Shown in pieces: positions 7,537 to 15,793 of a stretch of DNA of 64,000 nt. The stretch comes from JALYYC01 sp039922495. GTDB taxonomy: Bacteria; Chloroflexota; Dormibacteria; CF-121. The DNA lies in contig JBDTEO010000019.1 of NCBI GenBank assembly GCA_039922495.1, positions 1 through 64,000 on the forward strand, in the 5' to 3' direction. The notes under the pieces were generated by a model. That model saw only the letters and a program-made list of their open reading frames with translations, ran no database searches and was not told the origin of the DNA. The position numbers and the translations under genes are program-made. The first letter of the stretch is position 1. The number at the start of each line of letters is the position of its first letter.

Positions 7537-10083
7537 TTGTACCCCTTTGAACGATTCACGGAGCGAGCAAAAAAGGTCTTAACGCTGGCCCAGGAAGAGG
7601 CCGAGCGCTCGCACCACTCATATATCGGTACCGAACACCTGCTCCTCGGCCTGCTTCGCGAAGGCGAAGGACTGGCGGCCAAGGTTCTGAACAACCTCGG
7701 CGTCGAGATCAACAAGGTTCGCGCCACCATCGAGTCGGTCCTCGGTCGGAATGAGCGCATCATCATCCAGCAAATCATCCCGACCTCGCGGGTCAAGAAG
7801 GTCATCGAGATCTCCTTCGAGGAAGCCCGCCGGATGGGCAACAACTATGTCGGCACCGAGCACCTCCTCCTCGGTCTGTTGATCGAGGGCGAGGGGATCG
7901 CGGCGCATGTCCTCGAAGACCTCGGCGCCAACCTGGAGAAGGTGCGAGGCGAGATCGACCGGCTCCTCCACGAGAGCGGCCTCGACGAGGAGGCGGCGAC
8001 CGCCAAGAAGCCGTCCAAGACGCCGCTGCTCGACCAGTTCTGCCGCGACCTGACCGACCTGGCGAACAAGAACACGCTCGACCCCGTGATCGGCCGCGAG
8101 TCCGAGATCGAACGGGTGGTCCAGATCCTCTCCCGCCGGACCAAGAACAACCCGGCTCTGATCGGGGAGCCTGGCGTTGGCAAGACCGCCATCGCCGAGG
8201 GCCTTGCCCAGCAGATCGTGCTCGGGAACATCCCGGAGTCTCTGCGCGGTAAGCGCGTGCTGACCCTCGACATGGGCGCGCTGGTGGCCGGCACCAAGTA
8301 CCGTGGCGAGTTCGAGGAGCGCTTAAAGAAGATTCTCGATGAGATCCGTTCCAGCCGCGAGGTCGTGCTCTTCATCGACGAACTGCACACGCTGGTGGGT
8401 GCCGGCGCTGCGGAGGGCGCCATCGATGCGGCCAACATCCTCAAGCCAGCCCTCGCGCGCGGCGAGATCCAGTGCATCGGCGCGACCACCCTGAACGAGT
8501 ACCGCAAATACATCGAGAAGGATGCCGCCCTGGAACGGCGCTTCCAACCGGTCTTCGTCGACGAGCCGTCATTGAGCGAGACGATCTCGATCCTGCACGG
8601 CGTCAAGAGCCTCTACGAGAAGCATCACCGCGTCACTGTCACCGACAAGGCGATCAAGGCGGCTGCCGACCTCTCGGTCCGGTATGTCACCGACCGGTCG
8701 CTGCCCGACAAGGCGATTGACCTGATGGACGAGGCCTCGGCCCGGGTGCGGATGAAGCTCACCACCACACCTCCCGAGCTGAAGACGATGCAGAAGGAGA
8801 TCCGCGACCTCCAGATCAAGAAAGAAGAGGCGATCGCGAACCAGGACTACGAGACCGCGGCCTCCTTCCGCGACAAGGAAAAGAAGCTCAAGGACAAGTA
8901 CGTCAAAGAAGAAATGGAGTGGCGCGACAAGCTCGGCGCCACCGTGCCCGAGGTCGACGAGGAGCACATTGCTGAGATCGTCAGCGCCTGGACCGGCGTC
9001 CCCGTCTCGCGCCTCGTGGAAGAGGAATCCGCCCGCCTGCTGCGGATGGAAGACGACATCCACGCGCGGCTCATCGGCCAGGACGACGCCGTCAAGGTGA
9101 TCTCCCAGGCGGTTCGCCGGGCACGCGCCGGTCTGAAGGATGCCAAGCGCCCGATCGGCTCGTTCATCTTCCTCGGCCCGACGGGCGTCGGTAAGACCGA
9201 GCTGGCTCGCCAGCTCGCCCGCTTCCTCTTCGACAACGAGGACGCCATCGTCCGGCTCGACATGTCGGAGTTCATGGAACGGCACAGCACGGCCCGGCTG
9301 GTCGGGTCACCGCCCGGCTACGTCGGCTACGACGAGGGCGGCCAGCTGACCGAAGCGATCCGGCGGCGTCCCTACTCGGTCGTCCTCTTCGATGAGATCG
9401 AGAAGGCACACCCCGAAGTCTTCAACATGCTGCTCCAGATCCTGGAAGACGGCCGGCTCGCCGACGCGAAGGGCAAGCAGGTCAACTTCTCGAACACGAT
9501 CGTGATCATGACCTCGAACATCGGCGTCTCGAACCTTCAGCAGGCGACGACCTCGATGGGCTTCCAGCCCTCGATGCCGAGCACGAGCCAGGAAGAGAAA
9601 GAGCACGGCAAGATGCGCGAGAAGATCATGGACGAGCTCAAGAAGACCTTCCGTCCCGAGTTCCTCAACCGGGTCGACGCCGTGGTCGTCTTCAAGGCGC
9701 TGTCCGCCGCGGAGATGCGGCAGATCGTCGATCTGCTCGTCATCAAGGTGGCCCAGCGGCTCGAGGAGCATGAGATGAAGCTCGAGGTCACCAGTGAGGC
9801 CAAGGACTACCTCGCCAAAGAGGGCTATGACAAGGTCTACGGCGCCCGCCCCTTGCGCCGCGTGATCCAACGCATGATCGAGGACCCTCTGTCCGAGACG
9901 CTCCTGACCACCAAGTTCAGCGCAGGTGACTCGGTGATGGTCGAGATGGTCGACGGGGTGCTGCGCCTCACGCCGATCAAGAAGGAGCGCGAGGTCAAGG
10001 CCGAGCCGAAGGCGGAGAAGCCGGAAAAGCCGGAGAAGCCGCCCAAGGAGCCCGTCGCGGGCAAGGGAAAAGGGGAGAGCTAA
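7537..10083 (+). CDS. clpC: ATP-dependent Clp protease ATP-binding subunit ClpC
   Basis: Class I Hsp100 unfoldase partnering ClpP. It has 848 residues. The order is: two N-domain repeats (residues about 3-145, with matching YIGTEHLLLGLL and YVGTEHLLLGLL), AAA-1 with Walker A GEPGVGKTA near residue 210, a UVR-type middle helix (NQDYETAASFRDKEKKLKD, about 430-450), AAA-2 with Walker A GPTGVGKTE near 548, and a Lys/Glu/Pro-rich C-tail. The start is TTG 7537, set by GGAGG at 7525-7529 with 7-8 nt spacing and a stop codon just upstream in frame. No CtsR or CIRCE operator was recognised in the 210-bp leader, and no mcsAB genes are adjacent. A T-rich terminator follows. Confidence 0.98.
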   Translation: MYPFERFTERAKKVLTLAQEEAERSHHSYIGTEHLLLGLLREGEGLAAKVLNNLGVEINKVRATIESVLGRNERIIIQQIIPTSRVKKVIEISFEEARRMGNNYVGTEHLLLGLLIEGEGIAAHVLEDLGANLEKVRGEIDRLLHESGLDEEAATAKKPSKTPLLDQFCRDLTDLANKNTLDPVIGRESEIERVVQILSRRTKNNPALIGEPGVGKTAIAEGLAQQIVLGNIPESLRGKRVLTLDMGALVAGTKYRGEFEERLKKILDEIRSSREVVLFIDELHTLVGAGAAEGAIDAANILKPALARGEIQCIGATTLNEYRKYIEKDAALERRFQPVFVDEPSLSETISILHGVKSLYEKHHRVTVTDKAIKAAADLSVRYVTDRSLPDKAIDLMDEASARVRMKLTTTPPELKTMQKEIRDLQIKKEEAIANQDYETAASFRDKEKKLKDKYVKEEMEWRDKLGATVPEVDEEHIAEIVSAWTGVPVSRLVEEESARLLRMEDDIHARLIGQDDAVKVISQAVRRARAGLKDAKRPIGSFIFLGPTGVGKTELARQLARFLFDNEDAIVRLDMSEFMERHSTARLVGSPPGYVGYDEGGQLTEAIRRRPYSVVLFDEIEKAHPEVFNMLLQILEDGRLADAKGKQVNFSNTIVIMTSNIGVSNLQQATTSMGFQPSMPSTSQEEKEHGKMREKIMDELKKTFRPEFLNRVDAVVVFKALSAAEMRQIVDLLVIKVAQRLEEHEMKLEVTSEAKDYLAKEGYDKVYGARPLRRVIQRMIEDPLSETLLTTKFSAGDSVMVEMVDGVLRLTPIKKEREVKAEPKAEKPEKPEKPPKEPVAGKGKGES

Positions 10084-10107
10084 ACCCCTTCGAGAGCAAA
10101 GTTGTGA

Positions 10108-10136
10108 GACCGCCGGATTGTCCGGCGGTCTTTTTT
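10108..10136 (+). terminator. Rho-independent terminator of clpC
   Basis: Perfect 10-bp stem GACCGCCGGA / TCCGGCGGTC with a TTG loop, followed by TTTTTT. It lies 24 nt after the clpC stop. Confidence 0.93.
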
Positions 10137-10149
10137 GTGCCGGGTCTCG

Positions 10150-10461
10150 CTAGAGCCGACTCACCTCGTTCTCGCAGATAAACGCGCGGGCGTGGGCGGT
10201 GTCGGCGGTCGTGTCGAGCATGCCGTCGACCACCCCGAAGACCGTGTTCACCCAGGCGCAGGCCGTCTAACTACCGCGCAGCGTGAGCGAGGTCGTGAAT
10301 ACCCGCGCCTTATCGGCTTGCCGCAACATGGCGATGCCGTTCATCACGAGGTAAATCTTTGCGCCGTCGACGGTGGTCAGGATGCCGCGGATCGTCGGGC
10401 AATTGACGAAGTCCGTCCACGTGTATCGAAACTCGAACTCGCATAGCGGCGTGCGCTTCAT
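10150..10461 (-). pseudogene. Small DUF3237-like protein interrupted by an in-frame TAG
   Basis: ATG at 10461 is preceded by an excellent ribosome-binding site (GAGGAGGA). The frame runs 64 codons (MKRTPLCEFEFRYTW...ARVFTTSLTLRGS), meets TAG at 10267-10269, and continues in the same frame for 39 sense codons (TACAWVNTVFGVVDG...) to TAG at 10150-10152. The halves together resemble the DUF3237 family, where an IYxxNxG strand and a FxTxP segment precede AWLN, so one 103-residue protein was probably encoded. It lies downstream of the VOC and SpoIID genes on the same strand. TAG is used as an ordinary stop elsewhere (panB), so recoding is unlikely; sequence error is possible. Confidence 0.55.
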
Positions 10462-10483
10462 TCCTCCTCGTTGGGTAGCCAGA

Positions 10484-10876
10484 TCAGAAATCGCGGCGCC
10501 CTTCGAAATGGCGGACCACCTCGGGCCGAGTGCGCTCGTAGATCGCCAGCCGGTGCCCGCCGCTGGTCGTAAACTCGCAGGCCGGCCCCATGGGCAATTC
10601 GATCATCCGTCCCTTCTTCCACCCGCGCTGCTTCAGACCGGCCAGCGTGGTCTTCATGCTGGCGACGCGATAGAGCAACACGGCCCGCTCCCCGTCGAGG
10701 TGCCCGGCGAGCACCAGGTGGGGCGGCCCGTCAGCCAGCTCGACCATGGCGACCCGCGTGCCCATGTCTTCGATCGCGAAGACGACGCGCGCCCCGAGGA
10801 TCTCTTCGAAATGCTTGAGCTCGGACGCAACGTCGGCGCTGGGCGAATAGATGTAGTCAAGCGCCTCGAACACCAT
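10484..10876 (-). CDS. VOC (glyoxalase/bleomycin-resistance) superfamily protein
   Basis: A 130-residue single-domain protein with the beta-alpha-beta-beta-beta pattern of the vicinal oxygen chelate fold: YIYSPSADV opening strand, helix, GARVVFAIEDMGTRVAMVEL, and a C-terminal repeat ending EFTTSGGHRLAIYE, where the Glu is a candidate metal ligand. The substrate cannot be inferred. The ATG at 10876 lies 7 nt after the SpoIID-like stop, so the two genes are probably co-transcribed; longer in-frame extensions would run into SpoIID. Confidence 0.8.
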   Translation of the reverse strand: MVFEALDYIYSPSADVASELKHFEEILGARVVFAIEDMGTRVAMVELADGPPHLVLAGHLDGERAVLLYRVASMKTTLAGLKQRGWKKGRMIELPMGPACEFTTSGGHRLAIYERTRPEVVRHFEGRRDF

Positions 10877-10883
10877 CGCGGGC

Positions 10884-12461
10884 CTAGCCGCCTCCGACCA
10901 CGTCGGCCAGCGTATCGGGCAGCCCAAACCACGCCCGCAGCACCGGTCCGCTGACCTCGTCGGTATGGCTGCTCCCGCGCAGCCGCACGCCGAGGATGCG
11001 TCCCGATGGTCCCCTGCGGAGGATGTCGATGCCGACCAGACGGTCGCCCAGGTCTTCGTCGTTGGCTCGCAGAATCTGGGCCGCCGCCTCCGGCGAGAAA
11101 GGCCCGACCTGCCAGGAGGGCGCCCGATCGAGCGGATCCGCGATGCCCCGAAGGTAGGGGAGGTTGGCGGCCAGTTTCAAACCGTTGTTCCAGTGAATGA
11201 AGCCGAACTCACTGTTCTCCGTGTGGCCGCCGCCGGAGGCCATGAAGAGGGCGTCGATCAGCTGGCCTCCGTAGGTCAGGACCTGGCCGTGGGTTGCGTC
11301 GACGGCGTCGGAGCTCGCGGCCCACTGCCCGGTCAACCCGCTATAGGCCTGGTCGAACTCATTGCCCTCGAGATCGAAGTCGCCACCACCCCCGCGCGAC
11401 GCGACCTTCCGCAGGGCATACGTCCGGGCCGCGACCGCCTGCGCCTTGAGCGCCTCGGGTCCCCAGTAGGGCAGCATCTCGGCCGGCACGACACCCTTGA
11501 GATAGTCCTCCATTGGCAGCACATTGACTGGCAGGACGGTCCCGGGCCCTTTGGGAATGATTCGAAGCGCACCGCTATAGCGCCAGTCCTCGGCGCCGCT
11601 CCGAAAGTCTCCTCCCATCGTCTGGATGATGTTGGTCCGGATGCCGGCGGGGCTCGTGGTCCGGATTGTCAGGGTCTGCGTGACCACGACGGTGGCGCCG
11701 CGCGCGCCGTCGGCGCCCTGGAGGTAAACCTGTGGCTTGCCGTCGGCGCTGGCCTCGAAGCCGAGCAGCTCGCCCGGTCCGGCGGAGAGCTGAGCCTGCC
11801 CATCGACCGTGACCGGGCCGGCGACAAAGGGTTGGCTGCCGAAGAGCCGCGGCCACGGCCGCGCGAGATCAACCGGGCTATGGGTTAGCGCGATTCGAAC
11901 GGACCCGGTCGTGTCCCGGCTGTCGAGGCGCGTGCCCTGGTAATAGGCGCTCAGGATCTTTCGATAATCCTGGCCTGCGGCGCCGCGACCACGCGCACCC
12001 CACTGGCTCATCCCGAGCCCGTGACCGTTCCCTCGTCCTTTGAACAGAAACCCGCTCAGGTGGAAGGGGCTCGGCGCGCCAACCGCCAGGCGACCGCCGT
12101 TGGTCTCGATCTCGGTCGTCAGCGTGAAGTCGCCGACGGCGGTCGGCGCGAGCGTGGTCAACGTGAGCGGGACGCCGGCTTTCGGCGGCACCGCCTGCCC
12201 TAACCGCCGGCTTTCATCCGACACCGTCTTGCCGTCGGCGCTCTTCCAGACCAGGTGGACGAGATCGGTGGCTACCCAACCTCGGGTGGTGTCGTTGCGC
12301 AACTGGAGCTCGAGCCGGACGACGCCGTCCATCGACGGCGTGTGCGGCAGGACCGTCCCGGCAATGAGGGTCGCCGCATCCGCCGCCCTGGCGGCGGTCG
12401 TATTGATCAGGATGGCCCCGAGCAGGGTTGCCACCAGGACCGCGCGTTGGCTCCGGAGCAC
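10884..12461 (-). CDS. Secreted SpoIID/LytB-type peptidoglycan-active protein
   Basis: A 525-residue exported protein with a signal peptide (VLVATLLGAILINTTAARAADA). The SpoIID signature elements are present but ordered with GHGLGMSQWGARGRG near residue 147, followed only later by LPMEDYLKGVVPAEM (with the conserved catalytic-type Glu), ALKAQAVAARTYAL and SGGHTENSE. In B. subtilis SpoIID the GHGxGMSQxGA block is C-terminal; the order here is the one I recall from actinobacterial SpoIID/LytB proteins. Likely role: glycan-strand cleavage or wall binding in the envelope, not necessarily sporulation. GTG start at 12461, only 18 nt from the divergent transporter lipoprotein start. Confidence 0.88.
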   Translation of the reverse strand: MLRSQRAVLVATLLGAILINTTAARAADAATLIAGTVLPHTPSMDGVVRLELQLRNDTTRGWVATDLVHLVWKSADGKTVSDESRRLGQAVPPKAGVPLTLTTLAPTAVGDFTLTTEIETNGGRLAVGAPSPFHLSGFLFKGRGNGHGLGMSQWGARGRGAAGQDYRKILSAYYQGTRLDSRDTTGSVRIALTHSPVDLARPWPRLFGSQPFVAGPVTVDGQAQLSAGPGELLGFEASADGKPQVYLQGADGARGATVVVTQTLTIRTTSPAGIRTNIIQTMGGDFRSGAEDWRYSGALRIIPKGPGTVLPVNVLPMEDYLKGVVPAEMLPYWGPEALKAQAVAARTYALRKVASRGGGGDFDLEGNEFDQAYSGLTGQWAASSDAVDATHGQVLTYGGQLIDALFMASGGGHTENSEFGFIHWNNGLKLAANLPYLRGIADPLDRAPSWQVGPFSPEAAAQILRANDEDLGDRLVGIDILRRGPSGRILGVRLRGSSHTDEVSGPVLRAWFGLPDTLADVVGGG

Positions 12462-12466
12462 CTTGC

Positions 12467-12472
12467 TAGTAT
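12467..12472 (+). promoter_or_regulatory. Candidate -10 box (TAGTAT) for a leaderless transcript
   Basis: TAGTAT ends 7 nt before the ATG at 12480, inside the 18-bp divergent gap, with no Shine-Dalgarno sequence between them. This spacing fits a leaderless mRNA starting at or near the ATG. Confidence 0.45.
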
Positions 12473-12479
12473 CGGAAAA

Positions 12480-14015
12480 ATGGTGGTCCGCGCCAGCTGC
12501 GCGGTGGGGCTAGCGTTCACCCTGCTGGCCAGCTCCTGCACCTCCCCGCCGCCGGGCCAGCCGTCGGCCTCCGGATCACCCGGGGCGGGTGGCGGGCTCG
12601 CGCACCTTCGGCTGATCGAGGCGGAGGATGCGCAGACGCTCGATCCGGCCCTGATCGACGACCCGACCTCGCTCAGCGTGGGTAGTGAGATCTTCGAGGG
12701 CCTCACCCGTTTGGACCCCGGGCTCCGGCCGGTGCCGGCACTGGCAGATCGATGGGACATCACCGATGCCGGCCGAACCTACACCTTCCACCTGCGATCG
12801 GCGCATTACCAGTCGGGTACCACCGTGCGGGCGCAGGATGCGCTGACGGCCTGGACTCGGGCGCTCGCGCCGGCCACGGCAAGCCCGCTGACCACCTTCT
12901 TCACCCCCCTTGGTGTGAGTCACCCAGGCGATGCGCTCACGACGGTGGATGTGGTCGATCCGCAGACGCTGCGCGTCCGCCTTCCGGCGGCGGATAGCAG
13001 CCTGCTCACGTTGCTGGCGTTGCCGCCCTACTGGCTGGTCGACCCGGCCCATCGGGATTCCGGCACCGGCCCGTATCACCTCGACCGCTGGGATCGTGGC
13101 CACAGCCTGCGGTTGACCAGCAACACTGGCTACTGGGGTCCCCAACCAGTCGTTCGCGCCGTCGACATTGAGATCGAACCGGACACCGGCAAGCGCATGG
13201 ACCGCTTTCTCAGCGGTGGCGTCGATGTCGCCCACGGCTTCACGGGCCCACAGCTGCTGGCGTTTGCTCGCGACCCGGCTCACGTCGCCCAATTGCACAA
13301 GGTGCCGACGGGTCGCACCACCTACCTGGGCTTCAACGCGGTCGCCGGGAGCGGCTACGGACCGCCGGAGCGGATGGCCATCGCCCAATCGATCGACCGG
13401 GCCCGGCTCACCGACCTGGCCCTCTTTGGCTCGACCCTGGCGACCCCGGCGACCGATTTGATCCCACCGGGCGTGGCCGGTCACCTGGCCAGGACGCTGC
13501 CCGCCTATAACCCCGCGGCGGCCCGGCGGGCGTTCGACCAGGCGGGTTTTCAGGGGGACATCAATCTCTACTTCTCGACGAACTCGACCGTTGGTCGCGT
13601 CGGGCTGGACCTCCAGGACCAGTTGAGCAGCGCCACCGGCCGGACCGTCACGCTCCATCCGGTGGGTGACTTTTTCCGTCAGGCTTCCCTGGATCAGCTT
13701 CCCGTCATCATCGACACCTGGACGGCGGACTATCCGTACCCTTCCGATGTCCTCGAAAACCTGCTCCGGACCAATGCCCAGTTCAATAATCTCCACCTGA
13801 GCGACCCCCAGGTCGATGCCGCGCTCGAGCAGGGAAAGAAGGCGACCACGTTCGAAGCGGCGATGAAGGCCTACCAGCAGGCCGAGTCGATCGCGATCAC
13901 CGACAATCGGCTGGTGCCCCTCTACAGCGGTGCCGAGCCATACCTGGTCCGGTCTGGGGTTTCCGTGCCTTTTGTCGGCGGCAGCGTCGCGTATCGCTGG
14001 GAGGATGTTCGTTGA
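12480..14015 (+). CDS. Peptide/oligopeptide ABC transporter substrate-binding lipoprotein
   Basis: A 511-residue SBP family 5 (OppA/DppA-like) protein. The N-terminus is a lipoprotein signal with lipobox LASSC (Cys at about residue 20), then a Ser/Pro/Gly linker. Typical family features are EAEDAQTLDPALIDDPTS, GSEIFEGLTRLDPGLRPVPALADRWDI and a Trp/Tyr-rich C-lobe (DTWTADYPYPSDVLENLLRT). No permease or ATPase gene is adjacent; fdhD overlaps its stop by 4 nt instead, so this is an orphan binding protein. ATG 12480 is the only start giving a proper signal sequence; the frame is open further upstream but that part is antisense to the SpoIID gene. Confidence 0.9.
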   Translation: MVVRASCAVGLAFTLLASSCTSPPPGQPSASGSPGAGGGLAHLRLIEAEDAQTLDPALIDDPTSLSVGSEIFEGLTRLDPGLRPVPALADRWDITDAGRTYTFHLRSAHYQSGTTVRAQDALTAWTRALAPATASPLTTFFTPLGVSHPGDALTTVDVVDPQTLRVRLPAADSSLLTLLALPPYWLVDPAHRDSGTGPYHLDRWDRGHSLRLTSNTGYWGPQPVVRAVDIEIEPDTGKRMDRFLSGGVDVAHGFTGPQLLAFARDPAHVAQLHKVPTGRTTYLGFNAVAGSGYGPPERMAIAQSIDRARLTDLALFGSTLATPATDLIPPGVAGHLARTLPAYNPAAARRAFDQAGFQGDINLYFSTNSTVGRVGLDLQDQLSSATGRTVTLHPVGDFFRQASLDQLPVIIDTWTADYPYPSDVLENLLRTNAQFNNLHLSDPQVDAALEQGKKATTFEAAMKAYQQAESIAITDNRLVPLYSGAEPYLVRSGVSVPFVGGSVAYRWEDVR

Positions 14016-14830
14016 GCACCGACCGCCGCTCGCATCGTGCCCGCGTGCTCCGCGTGGGCGAAGAGGAGCAAGCCCGGGTCGACGATCACCTGGCGGCTGA
14101 AGAGCCCCTCGAACTCCGGGTCGATGGCAAGGCGCTGACGGTGATGATGCGGACCCCGGGCCACGATGCCGAGCTCGCCCTCGGGTTTCTCTTTGGCGAA
14201 GGCATCATCCGAAGGCGCGCCGATGTCACCGCCGTCACGCCGATCCCGAACGGCGAGCACCCGGATCTGCAGAACGTCGTTGACCTCCAGCTCGATCCCT
14301 CAGCTCCCGGCGTCGATCGCCGGTGGCAAAGGAATTTCCTGAGCGCCAGCAGCTGCGGTCTCTGTGGTGTCAGCAGCATCGAGGCGATTCACCGGTCGGC
14401 GCCGCCGCTCGAGGAGCCGACCTGGCAGGTCGACCCTGAGACGCTCTACGGCCTCGATGCCAAGCTACGCGCGGAGCAGGCCGTCTTCAGCCGGACCGGC
14501 GGCCTGCATGCGGCCGGGCTCTTCACCCGGGAGGGCAACGCCGTCGTCGTCCGCGAGGACGTTGGCCGCCACAACGCGGTAGACAAGGTGGTCGGCGTTG
14601 CCGTCGAGCGGGGGCTGCTTCCGCTCGACGAGCACATCCTGATGGTCAGCGGCCGCACCTCGTTCGAGATCGTGCAGAAGGCGCTGCAGGCGCGGATCCC
14701 CATCCTCGTCTCCGTCTCGGCCCCGTCCAGCCTCGCCCGCGACCTGGCGCAGGCGAGCAACCAGACGCTGATCGGCTTCCTGCGCGGTCAGCACCTGAAT
14801 GTCTACGCCGGCCGGCGGCGATTGCGTTAA
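14012..14830 (+). CDS. fdhD: Sulfur carrier protein FdhD (formate dehydrogenase accessory)
   Basis: Delivers sulfur from a cysteine desulfurase to the Mo-bis-MGD cofactor of formate dehydrogenase. A 272-residue protein with the family hallmarks: ELALGFLFGEGII, the Cys pair SCGLCG at residues 114-119 (Cys115 and Cys118, equivalent to the E. coli CxxC), FSRTGGLHAAGLF, and VREDVGRHNAVDKV. TTG start overlaps the upstream stop (TTGA), implying coupling to the lipoprotein gene although no functional link is obvious. Its TAA abuts the stop of the opposing F420-type gene with no spacer. Implies a Mo/W formate dehydrogenase elsewhere in the genome. Confidence 0.96.
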   Translation: MSTDRRSHRARVLRVGEEEQARVDDHLAAEEPLELRVDGKALTVMMRTPGHDAELALGFLFGEGIIRRRADVTAVTPIPNGEHPDLQNVVDLQLDPSAPGVDRRWQRNFLSASSCGLCGVSSIEAIHRSAPPLEEPTWQVDPETLYGLDAKLRAEQAVFSRTGGLHAAGLFTREGNAVVVREDVGRHNAVDKVVGVAVERGLLPLDEHILMVSGRTSFEIVQKALQARIPILVSVSAPSSLARDLAQASNQTLIGFLRGQHLNVYAGRRRLR

Positions 14831-15667
14831 TCAGTCAGCCGAGGCGACCGCGGATATTACCGCCTTGACGAATTCCTCGACCTTCCGCGGCCCCGCAGCA
14901 GGCCAGCTCACGACCAGGTAGCCGAAGCCGGCCTCGCGCAAGCGCTCGGCTTTGCGGCGTGCCTGGTCCAGCGGCTCCGAGATCGACAGCGAGCTGGAGC
15001 GGAGGATGGATTTCGGGTTCCGCCCAGCCTCCTGGGCCAGGCTGTCGAGGAGCTTCGATTTGCGCGCCATCGAATCCGCCGATCCGAACGCATGCCAGGC
15101 GTCCGCCTGCCGGGCCACGATCGGCAGCATCAGCTGCTCGCCGCTGGCTCCGACCCAGATCGGCGGGTGCGGCTGCTGAATCGGGCGGGGACGGTAGGTG
15201 GCGTTGTCGAGCTGATAATGCCGGCCCTTGAAGGAGGCGCCGTCCCGCGTCATCAAGGTGCGCATCACCTTGATGCCCTCCTCGAGGCGTTCCGCCCGCT
15301 CTTTGATTGCCGGAAAGGGAATACCGAATTCTCGATGCTCCGGCTCGTTCCAGGCGGCGCCAAGGCCCAGCTCGAGGCGGCCGTTTGAGATGTGATCAAC
15401 GGTGACGGCCTCGGTGGCGAGGACCGACGGGTGCCGGTAGGTGATCCCGGTGACGAGCGTCCCGAGCCGGATCCGTGAGGTGTTCGCCGCCAGGCCGGCC
15501 AACAGGGTCCAGCCCTCCAGGCATGGCCCGCTCGGATCGCCGTAGAGCGGCTTGAAGTGATCGAAGACCCACGCTCCGTCAAACCCGAGTTCCTCGGCGA
15601 ACTTGACCCGTTTGAGCAGTTCCGGCCACTCGAGTTGATGCTGGGCAAGGTCTAGACCGAACCGCAC
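14831..15667 (-). CDS. LLM-class F420-dependent oxidoreductase
   Basis: A 278-residue luciferase-like TIM-barrel enzyme. It begins VRFGLDLAQHQLEWPELL and shows AEELGFDGAWVFDHF, TSRIRLGTLVTGITYRHP, LATEAVTVDHISNGRLELGLGAAW and PPIWVGASGEQ, the pattern of F420 (or FMN) dependent LLM proteins. The substrate cannot be predicted. GTG at 15667 is preferred because family proteins start at this strand; the frame is open for 51 more codons that look non-coding. Head-on with fdhD with zero intergenic bases. If it uses F420, the host must make or import that cofactor. Confidence 0.88.
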   Translation of the reverse strand: MRFGLDLAQHQLEWPELLKRVKFAEELGFDGAWVFDHFKPLYGDPSGPCLEGWTLLAGLAANTSRIRLGTLVTGITYRHPSVLATEAVTVDHISNGRLELGLGAAWNEPEHREFGIPFPAIKERAERLEEGIKVMRTLMTRDGASFKGRHYQLDNATYRPRPIQQPHPPIWVGASGEQLMLPIVARQADAWHAFGSADSMARKSKLLDSLAQEAGRNPKSILRSSSLSISEPLDQARRKAERLREAGFGYLVVSWPAAGPRKVEEFVKAVISAVASAD

Positions 15668-15793
15668 TTCTCTGCCACAATACACAGGTCCGCGCTGCGC
15701 GTTAACCGAAGGTTCATCGGTTCTTCGCCGAAAAAGGCTCCGGCGATCGTCAGACTCGCGTGAGGGGAAACAGTCACTGACCAAGGAGGAAAG

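Noticed and set aside
8569..9285. Long minus-strand open frame inside clpC
   Set aside because: Antisense shadow in high-GC DNA; clpC is unambiguous.
14825..14836. Zero-base junction of fdhD and the F420-type gene as a designed antisense overlap
   Set aside because: Convergent stops meeting end to end are common in compact genomes; no terminator or other signal is present.
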